A DNA stretch of 64,000 nucleotides, taken from the NCBI GenBank assembly GCA_011037195.1, contig JAAEAF010002610.1:62001-126000 (forward strand). Reading direction: 5' to 3'. A model generated the notes under the pieces. That model ran no database searches and was not told where the DNA came from. It saw nothing but the letters and a program-made list of their open reading frames with translations. The DNA comes from Triatoma infestans. Taxonomy: Eukaryota; Arthropoda; Insecta; Hemiptera; Reduviidae. The position numbers and the translations under genes are program-made. This document shows, one piece after another, positions 10,140-21,899 of the stretch. Position 1 is the stretch's first letter; each line of letters opens with the position of its first letter.

Positions 10140-11040
10140 GTCATATCAGTCTCGAAAAGTGGCAGGGAGAAGTAAAAGAGGTGAGGACATTCTCTGACAT
10201 GTCTGAAGCTGCACTTAAGTTGAATTTCCCTTGCTTGGGTGAATGTAGGAGACGACTTAATGGCCTTGCTCGGAGAAGCAGAGTGGAGCTCTTCTGGGTG
10301 GCTGGACTAGCGGGTTAGAGGGCAATAAGAAGGCGGACGACTTGGTTAAGGAGGCAACGTCACCGGGACTGCTTTCTGGTCCCGATTCAAAACAACAGCG
10401 CAATTTTTTAAAGCGAAAGATCATTGGTGGCTCCATTTCTGTGTCAGTGGTTTTAACTTAGAATGCAGTCGGTCTATGAAGTCTACAAATTGTGGCGTTA
10501 TTGAGTTGTTGTATTGGTAGCTCTACCTCTGGATACGCTGTATCCATATAACTGCACACAAAACTCCCTCCCTATGTGTATTGTTAAGTATTGAGGGGCT
10601 GTTCGTGTCGATAGGATGAGATATGTAGCCAAGATTCCTGAAGAAGGTAGTGGCTAGTTCACTTCCTTTCTACGGGAAAACAAGAAGCAATTTTGCGTCA
10701 GGGAAGTCAAACAATGGAAGCAGATCTTTAGGGGGCTTCTCCAGGCTAAGAGATTTGTAAAAAAAAATGTAAGATAGGGGGACTTGAAGTATCCCTGAAT
10801 AGGATACAGTTGGGAGTTCTGGCAGGTACATTGACTGGATACTGTTGGATAGCCAATCATTTACAACAAAAAATAGATAGGACATCTAGACCTTTGTGTC
10901 AGAATTGTGACGAGGAAGTCAGGTGACACTACCTAGGTGAGTGTCCCCATTACACTAACACAAGGTTCCGCATATTTGGGAGGCAACACTCTCAAAGGAT
11001 GCTTGGGAAAGTTGCAGATTAAGGATATCTTAAGATATTG
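10140..11040 (+). pseudogene. RNase-H-bearing LINE remnant (RNase H and C-terminal Cys/His region)
   Basis: Around 10270-10380 the reading (with a stop and small shifts) gives VELFWVAGLAG, then NKKADDLVKEATSPG. This is the last third of an RNase H domain (WVPGHxGxxGNExADxLA). From about 10790 it gives LGVLAGTLTGY, then LCQNCDEEVRHYLGECP, the CxxC...H...C C-terminal motif of such LINEs. The two parts are separated by an inserted unit (10432-10682). Many stops and frameshifts make it non-functional. The C-terminal motif is shared with 59500-59740 and 61973-62404. Confidence 0.75.
10432..10682 (-). repeat. dispersed ~265-bp unit, arm 2 of an inverted pair
   Basis: Reverse complement of the unit at 9411-9675, lying between the RNase H and C-terminal pieces of the LINE remnant. 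The two copies are about 760 bp apart and in opposite orientation. This is either two independent insertions of one short element or an inverted duplication. Confidence 0.7.
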
Positions 11041-12124
11041 TAGTCAGGGAGAATTTTTAGGAGTACCTCTTTTTTTTTATGTTATTTATTTATTTTTGTA
11101 GAGTCATAGGAATCATATTGGTCTAGGATCTACACCTTCGGGATAATAATCATCGCAATAATAATCTCAGTCTTGCCAAGAAGAAGCTAAGAGATTTCAT
11201 GGGATTTGGTGAACACTTCTTTTTCAGTTACAGAGTTCAGTCATAAGCCAAATTAAATGGCCTTGACAGTTTCCTTTATATATCCTAATGACGCTTGGCT
11301 AATTTTTGTACTTTAAAATTATTTAAATTTTATGTCCTTTTAAGAGTTAAAGTAAAATTGAATTCAGATTTTGAAACAGCAGACATAAGTGTTAAAAAAA
11401 AAATTCAGATTACTCTAAAGGAATTTTAAACTCCAAGTTAAAACATTTCCTCTGTATAATTCCAGTACTACATTATGCACTCGCACACATTTATTCACTA
11501 GATTCTCTCTTGGATATGTTAGCATCAGGAACTAACCTATCTACCAGCTAGCAAAGATAACATTTGAATTATTGAAAAGGTAATACCATCTTCACATGAC
11601 CTTTGACTTTTAAGTCTGTCTTCATTCTCCTTCTTCTTCTTCACCCATATTCTTTACATATATCCTGATGTTTGTATGCTATTAAAATTGATATTTACAT
11701 ATATTTCTTATACATTCACTGCCGTTTACTGTCAAGTAGGCGATTAAATGGAGATGAGTTGTAATTTTTTTATATTATTTTTTATAGTTCCCCCAGATGA
11801 GGATTTCCTTACCACATAATGTTTAGACAAAATTCCCTCATCTTCTTCAAAGCTCCCTATCCAGTGCAATTTCATTTCTTCCAACAGACCGTATTCCATT
11901 ATATCTTTTTTCAACCATTCCTCTCCGGCCTTCCTTTCTTCCTCCTGTCTCCAGGATCTAATTTACATTTCAATTTTTTTAAAAGAATAATGTACCATTC
12001 GCCAATATATTGTAATTGGGGTAATGTGTACTTGACATATGCTTAGAGATTCCGTGGTGGTGCTTTGAAGTGTATTGTGTCTTAACATTTGTATGGTGAA
12101 TTTGTGATTGGCTCCATTACTTCA
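11041..12124. other. no recognisable feature
   Basis: AT-rich sequence with a CTT run near 11632-11643. The 75-codon open frame at 11819-12046 is phenylalanine-rich and low in complexity. I see nothing supported. Confidence 0.5.
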
Positions 12125-12645
12125 AAATGATTTCATTTTAGTCCAAGAAAATTCCCCCCAAAACTTCGCTTGAATTCTAAGTACCTCCCTGATATCAGTT
12201 TCTTCGGAAAACGTTTCAAAGGAAAGTGATAAATCTGTTTATGTGCAATTAGTATTCAAAGCTTCAAGAAAATTATTGTTCGAACCGATTTATAGAAAAT
12301 TTCGATAATCTCAGAAACCATTTCTGTAAAGTCGTACGTCCGGTTAACCAATTTTCTTCATGTTTGGCTGTGCATTTTAATGTATAGTTCAATATTCTCT
12401 ACAAGTTGTCACAAAAATGACTCTGGTTAAAGATGAAAAATAGTAAAGTCGAAGTTCCGGTTGGTGGATTTTGACCGAACCATTTGACGTCATTTGCTAT
12501 GGGTTAACTGAACAGAATATCAAGTTTGAGCTTCTTGCTCAAGTTTGAGCTTCACATCTATTTTCGCACACAGGGGACTTCAAAACGAGCGTTTTTCGGT
12601 AAAAACTCAATTTCAAAAATTTGATACAATTTCAGTAATTTCGAT
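12125..12645 (-). repeat. RepA, minus-strand 5' half
   Basis: Read on the minus strand it gives 'attgagtttttaccg', 'aagctcaaacttgatattc', the 'caaaatccaccaaccgg' phrase and 'attttcttgaagcttt', in family order. An internal 20-bp duplication of the 'aagctcaaacttga' block is visible at about 12520-12553. Confidence 0.75.
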
Positions 12646-13839
12646 TAAAAAACATTTAAATATTAGACAAATTGAACTTAATTATTCGCCATATAGAGAG
12701 GTTGAATGCAGTATAATCATCCAGTGCTAACTATAACTAAGTATTACTTCTATAATGCACAAAATTTAAATGCCTTAAAAAATGATTTTAGCCGTTGAAA
12801 AATGTGCCTCTATTGATCGATAAAACAGCTGAAAATTCATATTTGATTTCAAATTTAACATACTCAGAAATTTAAACTATTTTTTTGCTAAATCTCCGCA
12901 ACAACAAAGCCACAGAACTTTTAATAAAAAGTAAAAAAAAAATATAAAAGGAAACCACATGACTTCCTTTTACTAAAAAGTATCTCATAGGAAGTTAAAA
13001 CGACCACGCAGTCATGTAACATGTAAACGAAAACCTACCTAATTTCTAATGACTGTTTAAATAGTCATTTCCGTTATAGTGGTATTAATTTAGGCCTTTT
13101 TATTTATACTATACAAAAGATTTAAATTTTATCTAATTATATTTTAACAATAAACTTAGTAAAATAACGTTTGGCAAAAATCATAGACAGAAACTGGAAA
13201 GAATTAAGAATTAATTAATGATGAAGGCATACCATGCTAGGTAGGTACTAATACTGATTCTATGTGATAAGGGAATATTAAAGCAAGTACAAAGATTAAC
13301 CTGTTTTGCAAGATGATGACCAGGGAAGCTTGAAAAGTAAAATATACGATTCAAAGCTGTTTATTCTCTACCTACAAACATTTCTATTCCGTCGGAACTT
13401 AATTAATTTCTTTACGCCGGATGCAATATAGAACCCCTCTTCCTACACTACTGCCTTTTAACGATTCTTGAAATTCATTGCCAAAATAATAAATGAAATC
13501 TGATGCATAAGTTGATTTCTTTCAAGGAAAACACATTGGGCATGTAGATGATGAGAGATGGGCGGAGAATGTAATGGTAGAGCCGAACGCCCGAGAAGGT
13601 CGCCGGACCATGTAAGTGTGCCACTTCAACCATACATGCTCTGTTAACTGATATATCGCTATTAAACATATGTTCCTTCGCGCTACACTCGCTTTCTCTT
13701 CAGCTAAATACAAATACGTTCTCAGACAACAATTTTGTTTTTCTTTGAACTAAACAAATCTGCTGTAGAACGGTCCACAGCCTTTTACTACAATCATGTT
13801 TTTGACAATTTTCTTCAAGTCCACATTTTTTTACATTTT
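12646..13839. other. no recognisable feature
   Basis: AT-rich DNA. A less AT-rich patch at 13540-13690 has overlapping minus-strand open frames (64 and 63 codons) but no motif that I recognise. Confidence 0.5.
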
Positions 13840-13853
13840 AGTTATATATGTTA

Positions 13854-14058
13854 TTATTATTATTCACAAAAGTGGAGGGCAAACCCTACGCTATCCAAAG
13901 CCTCCCAGGGCCCATATAGCTACCCCTAAAGAATAACAACCACTGGGACTAGAACGAAAATCCAGGCCCAGGTTTTAACCATCTAAGTTTCACCACAGAC
14001 CGAACAAATCGGACCAAAACCTTAAAAGGACACAGCTTAAGATCCTCTACCGATATCC
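13854..14058 (-). mobile_element. 5'-truncated LINE 3' end with 14-bp target duplication
   Basis: Flanked by a perfect direct repeat 'agttatatatgtta' (13840-13853 and 14059-14072). The minus-strand 3' end carries an (AAT)n tail next to 13854. The body matches the 3' part of the LINE at 61836-62060 ('accgaacaaatcggacc', 'cctcccagggcccatatagc'). It is a clear case of target-primed insertion of a short 3' fragment. It landed at the tip of the family D inverted repeat. Confidence 0.85.
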
Positions 14059-14061
14059 AGT

Positions 14062-14665
14062 TATATATGTTACTGGCAAAGTATGAAATTCAGGCATTCT
14101 ATAGAATGCCTAGGCATTTCATATAATACCTAGCTACTTTAGGCAAAGTAAGAAATACCCTTTTTATTTCATACCTGGCCTAGACATTCTATACATTGCT
14201 TAGGCATTCTATAGAATGTCTACGACGTCTTAGGCAAAGTATGGAAAGGCTTAAAAGCTATATCTATGAATGGCCATATATAATTATGACCTAGTTATTG
14301 CTGCTAAATTTTACCAAAGGAACGCTTTTCACAAGTAGCTAATAACGTTCATCTGTTAAAAATACCACTATTCCTTGCTGTAGTATTTCTTCTTTCCGGC
14401 AGTTCCTCCTCAAAACGGCATCGAAACACATTTTTATCCATCATTAGAACTATAAACCACACGGTTACAACCTGAACACATAACCTCACGAACTAGCTGT
14501 ACAGGGAAGGTTACTTTGCCTGCTTCGTCGTATATAGAATGCCTAGGCAAAATAGAGGAATGGGTTAAATTCTATACATTGCCTAACGTTTTTAGGTATT
14601 ATATGAAATGCCTAGGCATTCTGTAGAATGCCTGTTTTCATACATTGCCGGTAACATATGAATTA
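14062..14665. mobile_element. family D palindrome-rich fold-back element
   Basis: The left end (14063-14150) and right end (14575-14660) are inverted copies. Each runs from 'atatgttac' through the 20-base palindrome AGGCATTCTATAGAATGCCT to 'aggcatttcatataatacct'. Further copies of 'ggcattctatagaatg' and 'ttaggcaaagtatg' recur inward on both sides, so the arms are built of smaller palindromes. The unique middle (about 14240-14520) has no open frame. It resembles complex-TIR MITEs; I cannot place it in a superfamily. Confidence 0.7.
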
Positions 14666-16096
14666 CGTAATAGAACCGTACATTTTCCTCCAGTTTTTAT
14701 CTCCCCCATTAATTTGTACAGAAAAATGTGTCAAAAAAAAGTTACGATTCGTATGTTATAGTTGCCATATGAAATAAGCCAAATTGTTGAAGCCATTTTC
14801 AAGAAAATTCTGAACAACTAGGAAAAATAATTTTCAAATAAAGAATCTAGTGAAGAATTCTAAACGGAATATAAATTTAGGCTCCCAACAGTTTTTCATT
14901 ATTTTAGTTACTCGGTTCTTTTACAATCACAAACCACATACGCAAACTTTAATAATCACACAAGAAAAGCCATAGAAGGGAAGAAGCATATTACCTACAA
15001 ATATTTTTTCCTGCTCAAAATACGTCATAACAATTATTTCCATCAAAAACTCAATTTCAAAAATTGAAAACATCAATATAGAAGTGTTAACGAATGTGGG
15101 AGACACTATAGAAAACTTAGAAACAAAATGCTATAATCAATATAATAAACTAATGGAATTCAATATGTGAGAACAGCCATAAATATGATTTAATATTTTT
15201 GGATAGTTTATCATAACCTTCAATGATTATAACCTTCCGCAACCCCAAAACTAGCGGAAGTTTATGTTCAGATATTCCTAGACCATAATCTGGACTCCAT
15301 TGTGAAAACTAACAATAAAGTAAAACTACATCTAATAAAGAACTTAAAAGTGAAAGTAGTAATGCATAAAATATGGATAAAGAAATAAATAGGGGTAAAA
15401 CTGGCAAATATGCCCGATGAATAACTTGTTTTATGAGACATTCCTTATATGGTGCAAATGGTGAAGAAATGTGAAATTGTTAGCGAAGGGTTTCATAATT
15501 TCTCTTGGATTAAAAAAAAAAATTATAATTTTTAAATAAGCCTCTTAAAGCGTCATTTATCCTCTTAAGGTAATCAATAATACTACTGTCTACGTTCATT
15601 TTTAATTATTTGTTTTTTCCATGTGAAAACATGTCTGTGCAGCCGAATGGCATAAGTAGAAACGTGTGGTATATTCGTGTAGTAATTAATATCGTTGAAC
15701 AATATCAGCAAATCAGTAGCCAATGTTCGAGACAATTACCGGCGAGTACATAGAAGAGATCATTACATCAACACTACGTGTTGTGGGATCAACGAAGATA
15801 AAACGAAACACATTGACACTAGCAGGCTAAGCTTCTGGGTCATGTGTTTTTTTAAAAAATTATATTGCTAAAAAATTATATAACGCGGATGTACTCCATT
15901 CAAATACTAAAAAATATACGTCTTTATATGCTGATATATGTTTTTATTTATATATCTGTGTTAAAAAGTCATACTTTATTCAGATAAATCATTTATTCGA
16001 ATCACCCCCTACTTGTTTCTTTATTTTTATCAATTTATTTAAAAAACTTATTTTTCTCAATGCCTCTAAAGGTATTTCTGCAATATTATAGCGAAC
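14666..16096. other. no gene; scrap of RepA possible
   Basis: AT-rich. The words 'caaaaactcaatttcaaaaattg' at about 15044 match the RepA start on the minus strand, but only for about 25 bp. Nothing else is recognised. Confidence 0.45.
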
Positions 16097-16372
16097 AGTT
16101 GTTGTGATTGGTTCCGCAGCGCTGGAAAGCATCAGAGATATTTTCCGTGATAGCCTGCTTCTTTTTGTGGTCATAGACCGGATTCAGGTGTTCGCCCATC
16201 ATCAGGATACCTTTTGTCTAACAGTGTAATAACATAGACTTGCACAGAGCAAATTTAGTTGATACACTCCTGATGATGTGGGAGCCCCCGAAACCGGTCG
16301 ATGACCACACAAAGTAGCAGGCTTTCACGGAAAATATCTCTGATGCTTCCCAGGCTCAGCGGAAGTACAAAC
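16097..16372. mobile_element. family A fold-back element, two-armed copy
   Basis: The left arm (16100-16210) and right arm (16266-16372) are reverse complements, with a 55-bp loop containing 'aacatagacttgcacagagc'. The arms hold 'gctggaaagcatcagagata', 'tagcctgcttc' and their complements. Both arms carry the ribozyme-like core. The minus-strand copy (16172-16208) has GAATC in place of GAAAC, and the plus copy (16266-16306) keeps GAAAC and GGTC. Both outer ends are present, unlike at 28426 and 45461. Confidence 0.8.
16266..16306 (+). ncRNA. hammerhead-ribozyme-like motif (family A)
   Basis: CTGATGA at 16270-16276, a stem II with impaired pairing (TGTGGGAGCCCCC), GAAAC at 16290-16294, GGTC, then GATGACC. 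Stem I pairs over two bases only in this copy. It is probably a decayed ribozyme core. Confidence 0.4.
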
Positions 16373-16699
16373 AACTCTTTCAATACATTGTGAACTGCGC
16401 TACATACATTGAAATAAACTAAACACTATCACTTCAAGCATTAAAATAATTCAACAGAAAAAAATAATGTATTATAAAATTATGTATATAATAAAAGCCA
16501 CACAAGAATGAAAAGAAGTGCATTTTTATAACATAGAATGGTTTAAATTTGCAAATGTTGATTGTTTTATCAATAAATGACTCAACAAATGTTAGATGTA
16601 AATAGTAAGTATATCACTCAGATGATTAAGCGAGCACCCCTAACAATATTCAGTCATAGTGAAATGGTTTTCGTCTGCAATGCATAACATCTAAAGATT
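16373..16699. other. no recognisable feature
   Basis: AT-rich spacer between two family A copies. Confidence 0.4.
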
Positions 16700-16972
16700 G
16701 CAAGTGATTGGAGTCAGCTTTCCCAGTTCTGTGTACTTTTTTTAATCGTTCGCCGGGTTGGGGCAATAAAGCCATGGACCCTTCGGCTGCCCAATATAAA
16801 ATACTGAGTTTTGTGAGGACGAAGTTGCAGAACAGTTGCAGACAGTGTAACAAACGCATCCTGAAGATATGGGCGAACGCCCGAAACCGGTCGATGACTA
16901 CAAAATGAAGCAGGCTACCACGGAAAATGTCTCTGATGCTTTTCAGCTCTGCGGAACCAACCACCACAACTA
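16700..16972 (+). mobile_element. family A element, one-armed copy with a different 5' region
   Basis: From about 16830 to 16971 it carries the right arm ('cagacagtgtaac', 'cgcatc', core, 'gaagcaggctacca', 'gctctgcggaaccaacca') ending in an AAC-rich tail. Instead of the left arm, 16700-16820 holds unrelated, less AT-rich sequence ('gggttggggcaataaagcc'). This could be a parental or chimeric form. A 105-codon minus frame (16650-16967) spans it. Its first 33 residues, starting MVVGSAEL, are also open in the 28434 copy. Confidence 0.65.
16857..16896 (+). ncRNA. hammerhead-ribozyme-like motif, best core in the window
   Basis: CATC (stem I, 16857-16860), CTGAAGA, three bases TAT, stem II GGGC-GAAC-GCCC (16871-16882), GAAAC, CGGTC, then GATG (16893-16896) pairing four of four bases with CATC. 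The predicted cleavage would follow the C at 16892. Stem III would be ACC/GGU without a loop, which in known minimal hammerheads works as a dimer. The extra bases between the CTGAAGA box and stem II are non-canonical. Confidence 0.55.
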
Positions 16973-17977
16973 CATTTTAGTAACTCATTGTCATTATTAA
17001 ACAATAGTTACTTTTATTTAATTAACTTTAGTTCCATCGTTTTTGTTATCTAATAATGAAAAGTTTCACTTGGTTTGCCTAATTACTAGCAAAATAATGA
17101 AAGGCTGATACTAACAACTAGTTTTAGTCATTCGATCACACCTAATTAGCGCCCTAAATATGTTTTAAATTAATCCCTCTTTTATAAATCAGAATAAAAC
17201 CTTGTTGAAATGTTTATAGACAAATATCTGCATATACCTCAAGCCATAGCTATATTAACTTGTGGGGGGGTGGGAGAGATAGTAGATGACATACTGTTTA
17301 ATGACATACAGACTTACTCACATAGACAAAAGGCATACAACACAAATAGATCCAAAATAATTACATTGTTGATGGTATAATGTTTAATTGCTACTGTCAC
17401 TTCTTTCTGTAACTAATCATTATCTTACTCTTGGAATTTTTTTTATTTTTATTTTAACCATTTCTTTACTCGTTAAAACTGTGTGGGAATCTACGGAAGT
17501 TGAACACTCTTCATGATAACAAAGATGTCTGATTAAGTTATTTAATGTCTGATTTTTAGGTGTCAGTGTATGATTGTTCCACTGCTTTAACATAGAAACG
17601 AGAGGAATTTATAGTAGAACAAGAAAAAAAATACAACACGGGGAAGAAATGAAATTGAAACAAATTCTGCACCATTCTCACAGCTTTCTCTTGTTCACTA
17701 GTGGCAAAACGACGGAAGTTTCTTCAAGAATGGAATTCTTGTAACACTATTTATTTAGGTTATTATTAATATTATTTATAGGAAGTGAAGACGTTACAGC
17801 TTGAAAAGGCACTTAACAGTGAAGACTAGGAACCATGGATCCCGTTCTAGAATTTGGAACTTTAGATCAAACTAATCTTTGTATCGGAATTAAATAATAT
17901 CGAGTTTGAACTCCTTGGGCAATTTCATTTTTGCAGCTTTCTTTTTCTTTCTCTTTCTTTTTATCACTGTCTCTTAT

Positions 17978-17980
<3 letters not shown>
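16973..17980. other. no recognisable feature
   Basis: AT-rich sequence with a small G run near 17262. No open frame of note and no match to the repeat families found elsewhere. Confidence 0.5.

Positions 17981-18020
<40 letters not shown>
17981..18020. repeat. (CA)20 microsatellite
   Basis: An uninterrupted 40-bp dinucleotide run, preceded by a (CTTT)-rich pyrimidine tract at 17940-17962. Confidence 0.95.
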
Positions 18021-18021
<1 letters not shown>

Positions 18022-18647
18022 TTTCATTGAACATTTTTTCATCCTCAAGCAGCGCTCTTAAACATATCTTCTGAAAAAATTTAAAAAGTAAAAATGAATC
18101 ATATCTCGTATAAAATCTTCCCAGATATATCGTCGATGTGTAACAGATATTTAGCCGGGGATATTTAGTAAGGATGTTGCTCTTAACTGTTTTCAGCTAG
18201 CAAAAACATTTTATTTTGTTTAATTATATTCAATTCAATTAAAGTCAAGTTAATAAAAAAAAAACTGCTAGATTTTTTTATATAATTATTATAATTTTAT
18301 ATAATGAATATAAAGGGCAAAGTTCAGGCAGATAAATTACTTATAAGAAATTAACATGTCTGCGAGGAATGTATTAAAAATAAATAATTATTGTGGAGCC
18401 ATAGATAAAGACTAATAATAAAACTAAATTCAGAGGTCATTCAAAGATAAATAATGGCGGTAACATAGACTTGTAGAAATGAAAGAAAAAATTGGATAGA
18501 ATGAAATGGAGGAAGCGAATAATAGTTTATCTTTTCTTCACTGGCTGTTGTTCCTTTCTGTCTTCCTTTTTTTTGCTATTGTTTATATTTATAGAAAGAT
18601 AATTAAATATTAATTGTTGTTTAGTGAAAGTTGAAAATTAAAAGTAT
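18021..18647. other. no recognisable feature
   Basis: AT-rich sequence with no open frame or repeat match seen. Confidence 0.5.
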
Positions 18648-19500
18648 AGTCTGGGCCAATAATTCCTTGGGGGGGGGGGGCGTTATACTGGGCAAACTTT
18701 ATTCAATCAACAATATATTGGCCGTTTTCTTCTACAACTTCTTGTCAGCTTTCAACCAGCTTCAATAATTCTATGCTTAAGTACAAACTACTCCAAGCAA
18801 TGTTTTATCGCTTCTTCATTATCTAAGTTTTCTGAGTTGAAGGGAAGTGAACATTGGTAAATATCTCTGGAGGGAGGTCATTAGGTTTTTTTTGAATGTT
18901 TGGGAGGATTTAGTAAAACATTTCAGCCCAATTTCAATAATCTGGGTCTGCTAAGAAGAAGTGGATGGTCTACGATTGTCATGTTCAAAACAAGATACCT
19001 TTGCGATTAATCAATTCTGGACAGGACACATCCGAATTGATCACCTCGTTGCGCGGAAGCAATTCGTAGAACATAATACGCTTCCAATCGTGCAGATTGA
19101 CATGGGTTTGGTCGGATAGAGTCCTGTTTTAGAAATGGTTTGTGGTGATTCTTCACGATTCTTCCAAGATATTTGTGTCAGCGTTGCTGTTGGTATGACG
19201 CATTCTGCCTTCATTCGCTTTAGAAAAATTTCAATTTTTTCTCAAAATTTTATTAATGAATCGCCGATGAAAAAGTCGAGTGAAAATCATGTTGCTCGCA
19301 ATTCTTTGTCCAGCATTAAGCCTGCTAACGTTCTAATGCTAATGCTGCAGATGATTTTCAAGATCGATTTCGATATCATGAGATCGTTGCGGGTTACATC
19401 CCGCAAATGTAATTTGGATATGACTTTATTTCTGATCCTATCAACCACAAATGGCTAGCCAAGATTATTTTAGAGGATTAATCTAGAGCATTATCTTGAA
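18648..19500 (-). pseudogene. mariner transposase remnant
   Basis: On the minus strand the pieces appear in transposase order. About 19140-19170: ESPQTISKTGLYP. About 19040-19080: DWKRIMFYELLPRNEVINSD. About 18990-19010: ELINRKGILF. About 18950-18975: EHDNRRPSTSS, a broken HDNARPH motif holding the second catalytic Asp. Then IIEIGLK, and a C-terminal helix region down to about 18690. The left end (18648-18672, 'agtctgggccaataattcc') next to TA is a plausible terminal inverted repeat. I could not find its partner. Stops and frameshifts throughout. The 107-codon plus frame at 19135-19458 is antisense to it. Confidence 0.65.
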
Positions 19501-21899
19501 TTAGTTTATGTAAATATAGATATTTTTGATTTACGGTTGTTTGCCTCTATGCTTGACCCACGGATTTAAAATTGTATTTTTTGTTCTTCATGTACTTAAT
19601 GCAAAGAATTCGTATTTTGTTTAACTGTCAAATAGATTATCAAAAAGTTGATCCATGTTGAAGTCGACTTTACAATCCTGTCCTTCCTTCCCATTCTAAC
19701 CAGCTTTTTGGGAATTCTTTTATATTTGCTATATCCGGTTAAATGTTCCTACAGCGACTGTATCCAGAACGAGCATTTACTTCTGCTGTTGTCCGTTCAT
19801 CAATCGTATCAGAACAGTCTCTATTTAGATAAATAGGTACAGGTCATCACCGAGAGCTTCAATTGACGGGACAAGTTACGACAGCTGTCTTTCGTCTTTC
19901 ACAGCAGGACTCTTATCGTAATTTAAAGATATTTATCGCTGTTGGTTGAATCTTCCGTTAAAGATATATTCCACACAGTGGAACACCGCACGGCTTTTCT
20001 CTTACGTCATAATTGAGATATTTTCCTCTACTTGATTTTTTTACTAAATATGAACTTAGTTGCATTTAATACTAAAGGGAGGGAGGACTGCACTGAAATG
20101 TGACATTTGTTTGTGAAGCGTGACGCCCAGCTTTTCTAGAACATATTTTTTTCTAGACACAATGTTTTATTTGTTGCTTTTATAATATAACCGTAAACGG
20201 AAAAAAACATTCAGTAAAATTGTATTTCCGCTCTGTCTGTATGTATAACGCTAAAATATATATAACGTTAAAAAAAGTCACTATTTTCCGTCTGGCTTCA
20301 TTTGAAGACTTCAGTGATATTCCAGTCTCATCAAAAATAAAGATCTACTGCAAGAATGGTCGTTCCTCTTTTATCCAGAGAGATTTCAAGTTATTTGATT
20401 TCAAAATCATATATAAATACTGACCAAATATAGAAGATACATAATCATATAAATAGTACTGACCAAATTACAGTTTTGTTAGTATAGTTTTGAACTTTAT
20501 TTAATTTCAAAATTAATTTATTATAAGTTTAAAACCTTAGCAATTTAACAAATCACATACCATCAACAAAGAATTACCAGCATCATAAATATATATTATT
20601 ACGCTCATTTATATATATTTTAATCTAAAGGAAATCTAGATTGTAATAAAAGGGAATTTACAATTGTATATTATCAAAGTAATTGATAAATTTGTTGTTT
20701 AAATATGAGATTATAATCAACCAATGTTATGTCATGAAAATTGTACTCGTACGATTGGCTTTAAGATTTTTCTCTGAGAAGTTGGAGCTGGGAAATTATT
20801 TCTTTGCATTGAATTGATTTACATTCTCTGCAAAATTCTTGTTTTTTTTTTTGCTATTAAAATTTACATTTTTAGGGAATAAAAGCAAATTACCATTGCT
20901 GTGCTCCCATTCGGGCTCTAATTAATGTTTATGTACCATCTGCATTTTACGATGTAAGCTATTTGTTTAATGTGTTAATTTGGAGAATATTGATTTCTCG
21001 CAGATGGTTTTTTTGTATTTGTGCTATTACAGTGTTTGTGTAATTAAATCAAATGACATTTATTAAGCTTATTTCTACCCAATTATTACGCAATTATTTC
21101 GCAATTTATTAATATTGCTTAATTGTTTTTATATGAGATGTGTGTGTTTTAATTGCATATGTGTATATATAAAATTATATATATATATCGCAGGGGCCAA
21201 TTTTTGGGCAAGATTCAGGCCTAGCTCTGACGTAATGCTGTACACTAGCGAATCCAGGCTAGTGCTGGGGGGAAGAGATTTGTTCTCCCCCCAAAATGTA
21301 TAATATATAACAGTTTTTTCTATTAGTTAAGTTATCTGAGAAGCTGCGCACCAAACCTTTTTACTCATTATATCGTGCTTAACATTTGATTTTCTTGGTC
21401 CTATATATTTCTTTCATTTTGCCAGCATTTCTATTATTGTACTTTTCTTTTCGGAGTCTTTCTATTATGAAAATTTCTTCCTCTTGAACATAATTTGATC
21501 CTCCAATTTAGAGAATGATTAATGAATGAGATTTCGACGATCTGTAGAATCGGCTAACTGCTGAATTTATTAATCTTATAATCATTCCGTCTTCCTCGGT
21601 CACTGTCATATCAAACACTTAGGTCTTCAGATTGAGGCAGCGTCTGTGGTTGGTTATAAACCGACTTTTCGCTTATATTACAATAGGCTTCTTCAAGGTA
21701 ATGTTGCCTCTGATGCTGAACCAACACTAGTTGTAATATGTAATCGTGGTATAAAAATAGATTTCTGGACGAATATCTTCTTCGTCACCACAAATCAAAG
21801 AGAGTTAAACATGTGACAGCTACTACTTACAACTATGTAATTGGAGATATATATATATATATAATTGTTCGAATTATTCTTTCTGCCTTTAATCTATGC
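19501..21899. other. long stretch without a supported gene
   Basis: AT-rich sequence. A phrase near 20300 ('tttgaagacttcagtgat') resembles 21903-21920, where it lies in a mariner remnant, so a transposon scrap is possible. There is a short (TA)n run at 21848-21863 and another near 21176-21188. The open frames at 20220-20423 and 21115-21303 have no recognisable motif. Confidence 0.5.
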
